Made by a program: the position numbers and the translations under genes. From Propionibacterium australiense (GTDB taxonomy: Bacteria > Actinomycetota > Actinomycetes > Propionibacteriales > Propionibacteriaceae): 64,000 nucleotides of DNA. Location: assembly GCF_003666605.1 (NCBI RefSeq), contig NZ_RCIV01000007.1, positions 62,001 through 126,000 on the forward strand. The letters are read 5' to 3'. Of the stretch, positions 18,236 through 26,916 are shown piece after piece. Under the pieces are notes generated by a model, which saw only the letters and a program-made list of their open reading frames with translations, was not told the origin of the DNA and made no database searches. Numbering within the stretch: position 1 is the first letter of the stretch; the number at the start of each line of letters is the position of its first letter.

Positions 18236-19288
18236 TCACCTCGTGGACAGCCAGGGAACGGGGCGCAGGTCGTCGAGTACGCGGTCGGCGACGCCGAGGG
18301 CGATCGAGAAGATCGCCATGCGGACGAGCAGGCCGTTGTCGGTCTGGTGGAAGATCGCCAGGCCGGGCCAGCCGTCGACGTCGGGGGACAGGTCGAAGGA
18401 GTTGTGGCGCGAGTCGCGGGGCAGCGGGTGCATGATGATCGAATCGGGCCGGGCCGCCTCGTCGAGGATGGCGCGGTTGAGCAGGTCGCCCTCCAGGTGC
18501 ACCTGCTGCTCGTCCTCCTCGGACAGGCGTTCCTTCTGAACGCGGGTGCAGTAGATGACGTCGGCCGGGGCGATGGCCTCCTGGACGCTGTCGCACTCGA
18601 CGATCGAGTTGCCGCCGGCGTGGACCAGGTCGAAGAACTCGGCGGGCAGGGCCAGCGCCGGCGGGCCGAAGACCCGGAAGCTCACCAGATCGAAGAGCCC
18701 CAGGATCGCGAGCAGGGAGTGCACGGTGCGGCCGTAGCGCAGGTCGCCGAGCACGGCAATGGTCACGCCGTCGATCGACTTGCCGCGGGCGGCCAGTTCG
18801 GCGCGCATGGTGAAGACGTCGAGCAGCGACTGGCTGGGATGCTCACCCGAGCCGTCGCCGGCGTTGATGACCGGTACGACGGAGGCCTGCGCGAACTCGG
18901 ACACCGAGCCGGTGTCGGGGTGGCGCACGACGAGGGCATCCGAGTAACCCGAGACGACGCGGGCCGTGTCGTGGATGGACTCGCCCTTGGCCATCGAGCT
19001 GAAGGTGAAACCCGTGGTGGAGACGACCGAGCCGCCGAGACGGTGGAAGGCGGACTCGAAGGACAGGCGCGTCCGGGTGCTGGGCTCGAAGAAGAGGCTG
19101 CCCAGGTTCGCGCCCTCGAGAACACGGCACACCTGCCTGCCCTGCCCGACCGGGCGCAGCGCCTCGGCGAGGTCGAGGAGTTCGCCGAGGGATGCGCGGT
19201 CCAGCTGGTCGACGCTCAGCAGGTGCTGCCCCGGGCCGAAGGGAGGAAGCGAGGAGGAGGAACTGGTGGAAGAGATGTCCGTGCTCAC
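18236..19288 (-). CDS. pyrB: Aspartate carbamoyltransferase catalytic chain
   Basis: Catalyses carbamoyl phosphate + aspartate to carbamoyl aspartate, the first committed step of pyrimidine synthesis. 350 aa. Carbamoyl-phosphate site FFEPSTRTRLSFES; then GDGSGEHPSQSLLDVF, VAVLGDLRYGRTVHSL-like segment, DVIYCTRVQKERL and IIMHPLPR. These motifs, especially GDLRYGRTVHSL and TRVQKER, are of the E. coli/eukaryote type rather than the shorter Bacillus type. No regulatory pyrI chain or other pyr gene is nearby. GTG at 19288 lies 8 bases after a TAGGCT hexamer. A different carbamoyltransferase is unlikely given HPLPR and the aspartate-site residues. Confidence 0.87.
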   Translation of the reverse strand: MSTDISSTSSSSSLPPFGPGQHLLSVDQLDRASLGELLDLAEALRPVGQGRQVCRVLEGANLGSLFFEPSTRTRLSFESAFHRLGGSVVSTTGFTFSSMAKGESIHDTARVVSGYSDALVVRHPDTGSVSEFAQASVVPVINAGDGSGEHPSQSLLDVFTMRAELAARGKSIDGVTIAVLGDLRYGRTVHSLLAILGLFDLVSFRVFGPPALALPAEFFDLVHAGGNSIVECDSVQEAIAPADVIYCTRVQKERLSEEDEQQVHLEGDLLNRAILDEAARPDSIIMHPLPRDSRHNSFDLSPDVDGWPGLAIFHQTDNGLLVRMAIFSIALGVADRVLDDLRPVPWLSTR

Positions 19289-19396
19289 GGAACCTCAGCC
19301 TAGATGATGCGGGGGTGCCGGGACCGCGCCGGTGTCATGTTCGTTCCCTCGGCCGGCTGGCTCTAGACTTGTCAGCGGTCGCCGACGGGCGATCGT

Positions 19397-19475
19397 TCCC
19401 TGGTTGGTCTGCCGGTAGGGCCCGCCTGACTTTGAATCAGGATTAGCGACGCAGGTTCGACTCCTGCCCAGGGAG
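19397..19475 (+). tRNA. tRNA-Gln (anticodon UUG), atypical arms
   Basis: Acceptor stem TCCCTGG/CCAGGGA, D stem GGTC/GGCC, anticodon stem CCTGA/TCAGG around loop CTTTGAA, and T arm GCAGG-TTCGACT-CCTGC. Discriminator base G, as in most tRNA-Gln. Two features are unusual: two bases rather than one between D and anticodon stems, and a 9-base variable loop. CCA is not encoded. A TAGACT hexamer at 19364-19369 is a probable -10. It lies just upstream of glmU. Confidence 0.85.
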
Positions 19476-19610
19476 CGCGATGGCGTCCTGCCCTCGGGCT
19501 CGCGACGGTCGGGGACGCCTGGCAGCCGCTGCGGCCCCGGTCGTGGCAGTTCGTGCGGCCGTTCGGCCGCTCGTGAGGAATCGAGGACCGAAGGGCTCCC
19601 GGGAGGAATC

Positions 19611-21134
19611 ATGGCCACTGACCCGCGCACCAACCAGACGATCGCCGGTGGCGTCTCTGCCGTCATCGTGCTGGCGGCAGGCGGCGGTACCCGCATGAAA
19701 TCGCGCACCTCCAAGCTGCTGCACCAGGTGGCCGGCCGTTCCATGCTGAGCTACGCCGTCCAGGCCGCGGGATCGCTCGAACCCGACCGGCTCGTCGTCG
19801 TCGTCGGGCACGAACGCGAGCAGGTGCAGGCGCATCTGGCCGAGGTCGCCCCCGAGGTGTCCGTCGCCGTCCAGGAGCAGCAGAACGGCACCGGTGACGC
19901 AGTCCGCGCCGGTCTGTCGGTCCTGCCCGCCGACCTGGATGGCGCCGTCGTCGTCACCTACGGCGACGTGCCGATGCTCTCGGGCGCCACGCTGGCCAAG
20001 CTGGTCGCCGCCCACGCCACCGGCGCCAACGCCGCCACCGTCCTCACCGCCGTCGTCGACGACCCGACCGGCTACGGCCGTGTCATCCGCGCCGGCGACA
20101 CGGTCGAACGCATCGTCGAGCAGCGCGACGCCTCGCCCGAGGAGGCGGCGGTCCGCGAGATCAACTCCGGCATCTACGTCTTCGACGCCGCCGTCCTGCG
20201 CGAGGGGCTGGCCGGGCTGGACACCGACAACGCCCAGAGCGAGCTCTACCTCACCGACGTCATCGGTTTCGCCAGTCGTACCGGCCGCGTCGGCGCCTAC
20301 CGGATCGACGACACCTGGCAGACCGAGGGCGTCAACGACCGTGTCCAGCTGGCCCGCATGAACGCCGAGATGAACCGCCGCATCTGCGAGCACTGGATGC
20401 GCGAGGGCGTCACCATCGCAGACCCGGCCACCACCTGGATCGAGGACGACGTCACCCTCGAACCGGACGTCACCCTGCTGCCCGGCACCCAGCTGCTGGG
20501 TGCCACGAGCATCGCCACGGGCGCCGTCATCGGCCCCGACACGACCCTGCGTGACGTCGAGGTCGGCGAGGACGCCCACGTCATCCGCACCCACGGCGAA
20601 CTGGCCGTGATCGGACCGAAGGCGGACGTCGGGCCCTGGGCGCGGCTGCGCCCGGGCACCGAGCTGGGCGCCGGCGGCAAGATCGGCACCTTCGTCGAGA
20701 CGAAGAACGCCCAGATCGGCGCCGGCTCCAAGGTGCCGCACCTGAGCTACTGCGGCGACGCGATCATCGGAGAGGGCGTCAACGTCGGGGCGGGCACGAT
20801 CTTCGCCAACTACGACGGCTCCCACAAGTCGACGACCCACCTCGGCGACGACGTGTTCATCGGCTCGAACTCGGTGCTCGTCGCCCCGGTCGACATCGCC
20901 GACGGAGCCTTCATCGCCGCCGGTTCGGCGATCACCCAGGACGTCCCGGCCGGCGCCCTCGGCGTGGCCCGCTCGCACCTGCACGTCTCGAACGACTGGG
21001 TCGCCAGGACCCGGCCGGGCAGCAAGGCGGAGCGGTCGGCGAGCGCCCACGACGGCGGGGTCCACCCGGCCGTCCAGGCCAGCCGTGATGTACTTGAGGC
21101 CGACGCCGCCCAGAACAGCGAAAACGGCCACTGA
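19611..21134 (+). CDS. glmU: Bifunctional UDP-N-acetylglucosamine pyrophosphorylase / GlcN-1-P acetyltransferase
   Basis: Makes UDP-GlcNAc, the entry point to peptidoglycan. 507 aa. The N-terminal uridyltransferase domain starts with VIVLAAGGGTRMKSRTSKLLHQVAG and carries QNGTGDAV and YGDVPML. The C-terminal half is a left-handed beta-helix of hexapeptide repeats with acetyltransferase motifs RPGTELGAGGKIGTFVETKNA and NYDGSHKSTTHLGDDVFIGSNS. The ATG has a GGAGG ribosome site. prs follows after 69 bases, as in other actinobacteria. The C-terminal tail of about 40 residues is low-complexity. Confidence 0.96.
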   Translation: MATDPRTNQTIAGGVSAVIVLAAGGGTRMKSRTSKLLHQVAGRSMLSYAVQAAGSLEPDRLVVVVGHEREQVQAHLAEVAPEVSVAVQEQQNGTGDAVRAGLSVLPADLDGAVVVTYGDVPMLSGATLAKLVAAHATGANAATVLTAVVDDPTGYGRVIRAGDTVERIVEQRDASPEEAAVREINSGIYVFDAAVLREGLAGLDTDNAQSELYLTDVIGFASRTGRVGAYRIDDTWQTEGVNDRVQLARMNAEMNRRICEHWMREGVTIADPATTWIEDDVTLEPDVTLLPGTQLLGATSIATGAVIGPDTTLRDVEVGEDAHVIRTHGELAVIGPKADVGPWARLRPGTELGAGGKIGTFVETKNAQIGAGSKVPHLSYCGDAIIGEGVNVGAGTIFANYDGSHKSTTHLGDDVFIGSNSVLVAPVDIADGAFIAAGSAITQDVPAGALGVARSHLHVSNDWVARTRPGSKAERSASAHDGGVHPAVQASRDVLEADAAQNSENGH

Positions 21135-21203
21135 GCCCACCACAGCCCAGTGCCCGTGCGGGCACCGCACCAGCACGAGTCGAGAGCAAGGGGAACCACC
21201 GAG

Positions 21204-22190
21204 ATGACCGGGGCCAAGCGCAACGACGAGAAACACCTGATGCTCTTCTCGGGCAGGGCCTATCCGGAACTCGCCCAGCGGGTCGCCGACCTCATGGAGG
21301 TCGAGCTGACCCCCCAGCGCCTCATCAGCTACGCCAACTCGGAGATCTACGTGCGGTTCAACGAGTCGGTGCGCGGCTGCGACGCCTTCGTCATCCAGTC
21401 CCACCCGGCACCGGTCAACGAGGCGATCATGGAGCAGCTCATCATGGTCGACGCCCTGCGCCGCGCCTCGGCCCGGCGCATCACCGTCGTCACCCCCTGC
21501 TTCCCCTACGCCCGCCAGGACAAGAAGCACCTGGGCCGTGAACCCATCTCGGCCCGCCTCATGGCCGACCTGTTCTCGGCCGCCGGCGCGGACCGCATCA
21601 TGGCGGTCGACCTGCACGCCTCCCAGATCCAGGGCTTCTTCAACGGTCCGCTCGACCACCTCACCGGCCTGCCGGTGCTGGCCGACTACATCCAGAAGAA
21701 GTACTACGGCGAGGAGATGATCGTCGTCAGCCCCGACGCCGGACGCGTGCGCCTGGCAGACCAGTGGAGCGACCGTCTGCACGTCCCGCTGGCCATCATC
21801 CACAAGCGCCACGACCCCACCCGGGCGAACCAGGTGAAGGTGCACGAGGTCGTCGGCGAGGTCGAGGGCCGCACCTGCCTGCTCGTGGACGACATGATCG
21901 ACACCGCCGGCACCATCTGCCAGGCCGCACAGGCCCTCGTCGAGCACGGCGCCGCCAAGGTGATCGCCGCCGCCACCCACCCGATCCTGTCGGGCCCGGC
22001 CCAGGAGCGCCTCAACGCGACACCCTTCGAGGAGATCGTCGTCACGAACACGCTGCCGCTGGCCGAGGACATCCACATCCCCCGGATGACCCAGCTGTCC
22101 ATCGCCCCGCTGCTGGCCCGCGCCATCACCGAGGTCTTCACCGACGGCTCGGTGGCGAGCCTGTTCGCCGACCAGGACGGGGAGCTCTGA
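21204..22190 (+). CDS. prs: Ribose-phosphate pyrophosphokinase (PRPP synthetase)
   Basis: Makes PRPP from ribose-5-phosphate and ATP for nucleotide, His and Trp synthesis and, in actinobacteria, decaprenyl-phospho-arabinose precursors. 328 aa. ATG at 21204 follows AAGGGGAA. Motifs: SYANSEIYVRFNESVRGCD, FPYARQDKKHLGREPISARLMAD (flexible-loop and Mg sites), VDLHASQIQGFF, VVSPDAGRVRLAD and the PRPP loop CLLVDDMIDTAGTI. Part of the glmU-prs-rplY-pth cluster. Confidence 0.96.
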   Translation: MTGAKRNDEKHLMLFSGRAYPELAQRVADLMEVELTPQRLISYANSEIYVRFNESVRGCDAFVIQSHPAPVNEAIMEQLIMVDALRRASARRITVVTPCFPYARQDKKHLGREPISARLMADLFSAAGADRIMAVDLHASQIQGFFNGPLDHLTGLPVLADYIQKKYYGEEMIVVSPDAGRVRLADQWSDRLHVPLAIIHKRHDPTRANQVKVHEVVGEVEGRTCLLVDDMIDTAGTICQAAQALVEHGAAKVIAAATHPILSGPAQERLNATPFEEIVVTNTLPLAEDIHIPRMTQLSIAPLLARAITEVFTDGSVASLFADQDGEL

Positions 22191-22195
22191 GGGCG

Positions 22196-22447
22196 ATGCC
22201 GGCGTGGGTGTGGGTGCCGGTCGTGGCGGCCGCCGCTCTCGTGATCGACCGGCTGCTGCTCGCCATGGAGGCGCGGGGCTGGATCTACTACCGCACCAGG
22301 AGTGCCCGCAGGGGCGCAGCAGCGGTGGTCCTGCCCTTCGACGAGGTCTTCCACCCCTCGAGCCACGTCCTCGTCGCCGAACGCCAGAGCAGCGAGGTTC
22401 GTGCGGCCCAGCAGGACTCCGGGGACGGCCCCGGTCCAGCCGGGTGA
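22196..22447 (+). CDS. Small membrane protein, DUF6191-like
   Basis: 83 aa. One N-terminal membrane helix (WVWVPVVAAAALVIDRLLLAM) followed by a short cytoplasmic segment with RGWIYYR and a motif LPFDEVFHPSSHVLVAERQ, resembling the short actinobacterial DUF6191 proteins that share an FxExxxFxPS-like run. It starts 6 bases after the prs stop, so it is likely co-transcribed. Function unknown. The domain assignment is from memory of the motif only. Confidence 0.6.
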   Translation: MPAWVWVPVVAAAALVIDRLLLAMEARGWIYYRTRSARRGAAAVVLPFDEVFHPSSHVLVAERQSSEVRAAQQDSGDGPGPAG

Positions 22448-22477
22448 ACCCGTCTCGGCCTGCATGCCTCACGTGGC

Positions 22478-22483
22478 TATACT
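22478..22483 (+). promoter_or_regulatory. Probable -10 element of rplY
   Basis: TATACT, close to consensus, 189 bases before the rplY start. No good -35 is evident. It would give a long untranslated leader of about 180 bases, rich in short inverted repeats. Confidence 0.4.
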
Positions 22484-22671
22484 GGCCGGCGTCGCTTGGC
22501 GAGGGCCCGGAGGGCCGTGATCGACTGGCGCCGGTTCTGCCCGTGCGCGGTCGCGCACGATGCCTCCTCTCGTTCTCGCCTGCCCAGGCCTCGCGTGCCG
22601 GGCAACGGTCCGCCGCCGCGGTCACGCGACGCACACCAGGCGCCCCCGCGCCACGACGAACGGAGAACGAG

Positions 22672-23277
22672 ATGGCTGAGATCATCCTCAACGCCGAAGA
22701 ACGCACCGAGTTCGGCAAGGGCGCGGCCCGCCGGATCCGCCGCGCCGACAAGGTGCCCGCGGTCCTGTACGGCCACGGCACCGAACCGGTCCACCTGACC
22801 CTGCCGGGGCACGAGACCCTGCTGGCCCTTCGCCTGGAGAACGCCCTGCTCACCGTGCGCCTCGAAGGCGCCGAGGACCGGCTCGCCCTGCCCAAGCAGG
22901 TCCAGCGCGACCCCATCAAGGGCTTCCTCAAGCACGTCGACCTGCTGCTCGTCAAGCGCGGCGAGAAGGTCACCGTCGAGGTCCCGATCGAGTTCGTCGG
23001 CACCCCGGCCTCCGGCGGCATCGTCAACGAGGAACGCACGCACCTGGCCCTGCAGGCCGAGGCCACCAACATCCCGGCCCGCGTCGAGGTCTCCGTCGAG
23101 GGCCTCGAGGTCGGCGCCCAGGTCACCGCCGACGAGGTCGCCCTGCCCGTCGGAGCCGAACTCGAGGACCCGGCCGACACCCTCATCCTGTCGGTCTCCG
23201 CCCCGGCCGCCGAGGAGGAGCCCGAGGCCGCCGCCGAGGACGAGGCCGAGGCCGCCGCCGAATCCGAGGCCGAGTGA
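22672..23277 (+). CDS. rplY: 50S ribosomal protein L25 / Ctc
   Basis: 5S rRNA-binding ribosomal protein of the long CTC form, 201 aa. N-terminal L25 domain: NAEERTEFGKGAARRIRRADKVPAVLYGHG, then HVDLLLVKRGEKVTVEVPIEFVG of the TL5 C-terminal beta domain. The tail is a repetitive acidic run of Glu and Ala (residues about 180-201), usual in actinobacterial L25. ATG at 22672 is preceded by GGAGAA. A strong terminator follows the stop. Confidence 0.95.
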   Translation: MAEIILNAEERTEFGKGAARRIRRADKVPAVLYGHGTEPVHLTLPGHETLLALRLENALLTVRLEGAEDRLALPKQVQRDPIKGFLKHVDLLLVKRGEKVTVEVPIEFVGTPASGGIVNEERTHLALQAEATNIPARVEVSVEGLEVGAQVTADEVALPVGAELEDPADTLILSVSAPAAEEEPEAAAEDEAEAAAESEAE

Positions 23278-23296
23278 GCCTGACCCGTTGACCCAC

Positions 23297-23331
23297 GATG
23301 GGGCGGGCCGCCGAGCGCGGCCCGCCCCATC
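23297..23331 (+). terminator. Terminator hairpin after rplY
   Basis: Perfect 15-base stem (23297-23311 with 23317-23331) and a 5-base loop, 19 bases after the rplY stop. Like many actinobacterial terminators it lacks a T tract. Confidence 0.8.
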
Positions 23332-23391
23332 ACACGCTCCCGCGCCCCGGCCGCCGCCCGGGCCGTGCACCGGACAGATCAAGGAGTCGTC

Positions 23392-23982
23392 ATGACCTGG
23401 CTCGTGGCTGGCCTGGGCAATCCCGGCCTGCGGTACGCCTGGACGAGGCACAACATCGGTTTCATGGTCGCCGACGAGCTGGCCCGGCGTGCGGGCGGGA
23501 GGTTCAGTGCGCCGCGCGGCATGCACGCCGACGTCCTGGCGACCCGCATCGGCCCGGCCGGCACCGGTGCCCCGGGCGGGCAGCCGGTGCTCATCGTCAA
23601 ACCACGCACCTTCATGAACGAGTCCGGCCGTGCCGTCGGCGCCCTGGCCGCCTATCACCGCGTCGACACCGACCACGTCATCGTCGTCCACGACGAGCTC
23701 GACCTCGATCCGGGCCGGATGCGGCTCAAGGCGGGCGGCGGCGACAACGGGCACAACGGCCTGAAGTCGGTCCGTGCCCACCTGGGCACCGGTGACTTCG
23801 TCCGGGTCCGTGTCGGCATCGGGCGCCCGCCGGGGCACCAGGCAGGCGCCGACTACGTGCTCGGCCGCTTCCCGAAGAACGAGCGCGAGGACCTTGCGGT
23901 GACCGTCGCCGAGGCCGCCGATGCCGTCGAGGCAGTCGTCACCACCGGCCTGGCCGCAGCGCAGAACCGCTTCAACAACTGA
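23392..23982 (+). CDS. pth: Peptidyl-tRNA hydrolase
   Basis: Releases tRNA from prematurely dropped peptidyl-tRNA. 196 aa. Key motifs: LVAGLGNPGLRYAWTRHNIGFMVADELA (catalytic His in RHN), KPRTFMNESGRAV (binding Asn), IVVHDELDLDPGRMRLK (catalytic Asp) and GGGDNGHNGLKSV. Start chosen for the AAGGAG site 8 bases before the ATG at 23392. The amino-acid permease gene begins 8 bases after its stop. Confidence 0.96.
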   Translation: MTWLVAGLGNPGLRYAWTRHNIGFMVADELARRAGGRFSAPRGMHADVLATRIGPAGTGAPGGQPVLIVKPRTFMNESGRAVGALAAYHRVDTDHVIVVHDELDLDPGRMRLKAGGGDNGHNGLKSVRAHLGTGDFVRVRVGIGRPPGHQAGADYVLGRFPKNEREDLAVTVAEAADAVEAVVTTGLAAAQNRFNN

Positions 23983-23990
23983 GGACACCG

Positions 23991-25388
23991 ATGACACCGA
24001 CGAGCGGGACCGGAAGTGTGACTGCTCACGAGCCGCCCCGTGACGAGGGGCTGCGCCGTGAGCTGAAGAACCGGCACATCCAGCTGATCGCCCTGGGCGG
24101 GGCGATCGGCACGGGCCTGTTCTACGGTTCGGCCGAGTCGATCGGGCAGGCCGGCCCGGCCATCATGATCTGCTACCTCGTCGGCGGGGCCGTCATCTTC
24201 CTGGTGATGCGCGCCCTCGGCGAGATGAGCGTCCACACACCCACATCGGGGGCCTTCAGCCACTACGCCTACGAGAACTGGAGCGAGCGGGCAGGGTTCG
24301 TGTCGGGCTGGAACTACTGGTTCAACTACATCGGCGTGCAGATGGCCGAACTGACCGTCGTCGGCACGTACATGCAGTTCTGGTTCGAGGGGCTGCCCGC
24401 CTGGGCGAGTGCCGCCGTGTTCCTCGTGGTCATCACCGCCGTCAACCTCGTGACGGTGCGTGCCTACGGAGAGATCGAGTTCTGGCTGGCCCTCATCAAG
24501 GTCGTGGCGATCCTCGCCATGATCGTCGGCGGCGTCCTCATCATCGGCACGGGGATCGGCAACGGGGGACACCCGGTCGGGATCTCGAACATGTGGACGC
24601 ACGGCGGTTTCTTCCCGCACGGCGTCACCGGCATGCTCATGGGACTGGTCATCGTCATGTTCAGTTTCGGCGGTGTCGAACTCATCGGCATCACCGCCGG
24701 GGAGGCCCACGACCCGCGCAGGACCATCCCGCGGGCCATCAACCAGGTCGTCTACCGCATCCTCATCTTCTACGTCGGCACCATCGCCGTCATCGTCGCG
24801 CTGTTCCCCTGGGACCAGCTGGGCACCTCCGCCAGCCCTCTCGTGACGATCTTCTCCGGCCTGGGGATCTCCGGCGCCGCGCACATCCTCAACTTCGTCG
24901 TGCTCACCGCCGCGGTCTCGGCCTACAACTCGGGCCTGTACTCGAACGGGCGGATGCTCTACTCGCTGGCCCGCCAGCACAACGCGCCGGCCGTGCTGGC
25001 CCGCACGAACCGCTTCGGCGCGCCCTACGTGGGGGTACTCGTGTCCTCGGGGGTCACCGCCATCGCGGTGCTGCTCACCTATCTGTTCCCCGACACGGTC
25101 TTCCTCTACGTCATGTCGGTGGCGACGATCGCCGCCGTCATCAACTGGACGATGATCGTCATCACGAACATGAAGTTCCACGCCCGCATGAAGGCCACCG
25201 GCGAGCCCCCGACCGGTTTCGCGATGCCCGGTTCCCCCTTGACCAACTGGCTGGTGCTGGCCTTCATGGCGATGCTCGTCGTGCTCATGGCGCTGAGCCC
25301 CAGCTACCAGATCGCGCTGGTCGTCGGGCCGGTCTGGCTGGTCGTCCTGCTCGTCGCCCACCAGATCAAGACGAGGGTACCCCGTTGA
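23991..25388 (+). CDS. Amino acid permease, AAT family (first of a tandem pair)
   Basis: Proton-coupled amino acid importer of the APC superfamily, 465 aa, about 12 membrane helices. Starts with LRRELKNRHIQLIALGGAIGTGLFYGS, the AAT signature, then RALGEMSVHTPTSGAFSHYAYENW and FSFGGVELIGITAGEAHDPRRTIPRAIN. Closest named relatives by motif are AroP, PheP, CycA and GabP; the substrate cannot be told. Its stop overlaps the start of a paralogous permease. The two share long identical DNA stretches. Confidence 0.88.
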   Translation: MTPTSGTGSVTAHEPPRDEGLRRELKNRHIQLIALGGAIGTGLFYGSAESIGQAGPAIMICYLVGGAVIFLVMRALGEMSVHTPTSGAFSHYAYENWSERAGFVSGWNYWFNYIGVQMAELTVVGTYMQFWFEGLPAWASAAVFLVVITAVNLVTVRAYGEIEFWLALIKVVAILAMIVGGVLIIGTGIGNGGHPVGISNMWTHGGFFPHGVTGMLMGLVIVMFSFGGVELIGITAGEAHDPRRTIPRAINQVVYRILIFYVGTIAVIVALFPWDQLGTSASPLVTIFSGLGISGAAHILNFVVLTAAVSAYNSGLYSNGRMLYSLARQHNAPAVLARTNRFGAPYVGVLVSSGVTAIAVLLTYLFPDTVFLYVMSVATIAAVINWTMIVITNMKFHARMKATGEPPTGFAMPGSPLTNWLVLAFMAMLVVLMALSPSYQIALVVGPVWLVVLLVAHQIKTRVPR

Positions 25389-25500
25389 GCGGGCAGCGGA
25401 CCGGCACCGCCGACGGCGGGCTGCGCCGCGGCCTGAAGAACCGGCACATCCAGCTGATCGCCCTGGGCGGGGCGATCGGCACGGGCCTGTTCTACGGTTC
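24063..25500 (+). repeat. Identical segments shared by the two permease genes
   Basis: The 68 bases at 24063-24130 and 25433-25500 are identical. Further long identical runs occur in the regions encoding FSFGGVELIGITAG and FSGLGISGAAH. They mark a tandem duplication, possibly kept similar by gene conversion. Confidence 0.85.
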
Positions 25501-26761
25501 CGGCGAGTCGATCGGGCAGGCCGGCCCGGCCATCATCGTCTGCTACGTCGTCGGCGGGGCCATCATCTTCCTCATCATGCGGGCGCTCGGCGAGATGAGC
25601 GTCCACCATCCCCGCCCCGGCTCGTTCAGCGACTACGCCTACGAGTACTGGAGCGAACGGGCCGGGTTCGTGGCCGGCTGGAACTACTGGTTCAACTACC
25701 TCGTCGTGTCGATGGCCGAGCTGTCGGTGGTGGGGGAGTACGTCCAGTTCTGGGCCCCGCAGGTGCCGACCTGGGTGAGCTCGGCGGTCTTCCTGGTGGT
25801 CATCACGGCGGTCAACCTCGTCACCGTGAAGGCCTACGGCGAGATCGAGTTCTGGCTGGCCCTCATCAAGGTGGTGACCATCATCGCCATGATCGTCGGC
25901 GGCCTGCTGCTCATCGGCACCAGCATCGGTGGCGAGCCGATCGGCGTGTCGAACCTGTGGAGCCACGGCGGTTTCGTGCCGAACGGCATGACCGGGGTCC
26001 TGCTGGGGCTGGTCGTCGTCATGTTCAGTTTCGGCGGTGTCGAACTCATCGGCATCACCGCCGGTGAGGCCGACGATCCGGGCCGCACGATCCCCAGGGC
26101 CGTCAACGGGGTCGTCTACCGCATCCTCATCTTCTACGTCGGCACCATCACCGTCATGGTGGCCCTGTTCCCCTGGGACCAGCTGGGCAGTACCGGCAGC
26201 CCGCTCGTGACGATCTTCTCCGGCCTGGGGATCTCCGGCGCCGCGCACGTCCTCAACGTCGTCGTGCTCACCGCCGCCGTCTCGGCGTTCAACTCGTTCC
26301 TGTACTCGAACGGGCGCATGATGTACTCGCTGGCCCTGCAGGGCAACGCCCCGGAGTTCCTGGCCCGCACCAACCGGCTCGGCTCCCCGTACGCCGGGGT
26401 GCTCGTCTCGTCCCTGTGCACGGGGGTGACGGTGCTGCTCAACTACCTGTTCCCCGGCGGCGTGTTCGTCTACATCATGGCCGTCGCGACGATCGCCGTC
26501 GTGGTCACCTGGGTGCTCATCCTCCTCACCCACGTCAAGTTCCGCGCCAGCCTCGACCGCTCGGGCGAGCGGACCGCCTTCCCCATGCCCGGCCACCCGG
26601 TGACGAGCTGGATCGCACTGGCCTTCCTCGCCCTCATCGTCGTGCTGCTCGGTTTCAACCCCAGTTACCAAGTCGCCCTGTTCGTCGGCCCCGCCTGGCT
26701 GGCGGTGCTGCTCGTCGCCTACGAGGTCAAGCGGCGCGTGACGGCCCGTGGCCGGCGGTGA
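25385..26761 (+). CDS. Amino acid permease, AAT family (second of a tandem pair)
   Basis: 458 aa, the same architecture as its upstream paralogue: LRRGLKNRHIQLIALGGAIGTGLFYGS, RALGEMSVHHPRPGSFSDYAYEYW and FSFGGVELIGITAGEADDPGRTIPRAV. The only sensible start is TTG at 25385, which overlaps the upstream stop codon (TTGA), so translation is probably coupled. Differences from the first copy cluster in loops and in helices 4-5 (LVVSMAELSVVGEYVQFW against IGVQMAELTVVGTYMQFW), which suggests a different substrate preference. Confidence 0.87.
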   Translation: MSGQRTGTADGGLRRGLKNRHIQLIALGGAIGTGLFYGSGESIGQAGPAIIVCYVVGGAIIFLIMRALGEMSVHHPRPGSFSDYAYEYWSERAGFVAGWNYWFNYLVVSMAELSVVGEYVQFWAPQVPTWVSSAVFLVVITAVNLVTVKAYGEIEFWLALIKVVTIIAMIVGGLLLIGTSIGGEPIGVSNLWSHGGFVPNGMTGVLLGLVVVMFSFGGVELIGITAGEADDPGRTIPRAVNGVVYRILIFYVGTITVMVALFPWDQLGSTGSPLVTIFSGLGISGAAHVLNVVVLTAAVSAFNSFLYSNGRMMYSLALQGNAPEFLARTNRLGSPYAGVLVSSLCTGVTVLLNYLFPGGVFVYIMAVATIAVVVTWVLILLTHVKFRASLDRSGERTAFPMPGHPVTSWIALAFLALIVVLLGFNPSYQVALFVGPAWLAVLLVAYEVKRRVTARGRR

Positions 26762-26916
26762 GCCTCCCGGTCCGCCCTGCGTTCCCGGGTACCCGTGGGG
26801 CACGATCGTCCCTGGCCACCGGCGGTGCGAGATGACGGGACGCACGCCCCGGCTGCCCTGGAGAGGCGAGCCGCCGACAGGGCGTCCGGGCCGGCCGGCC
26901 CGCCTAGAATTGTCGG

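Noticed and set aside
19443-23333. A 1296-codon open frame on the minus strand across glmU, prs and rplY
   Set aside because: Fully antisense to three well-recognised genes and compositionally a shadow; no domain is visible. The same applies to the 664-codon frame antisense to mfd at 28285-30279.
23991-26761. Tandem permeases as an assembly duplication
   Set aside because: The two genes differ at many sites along their whole length, so they are true paralogues and not one gene assembled twice.
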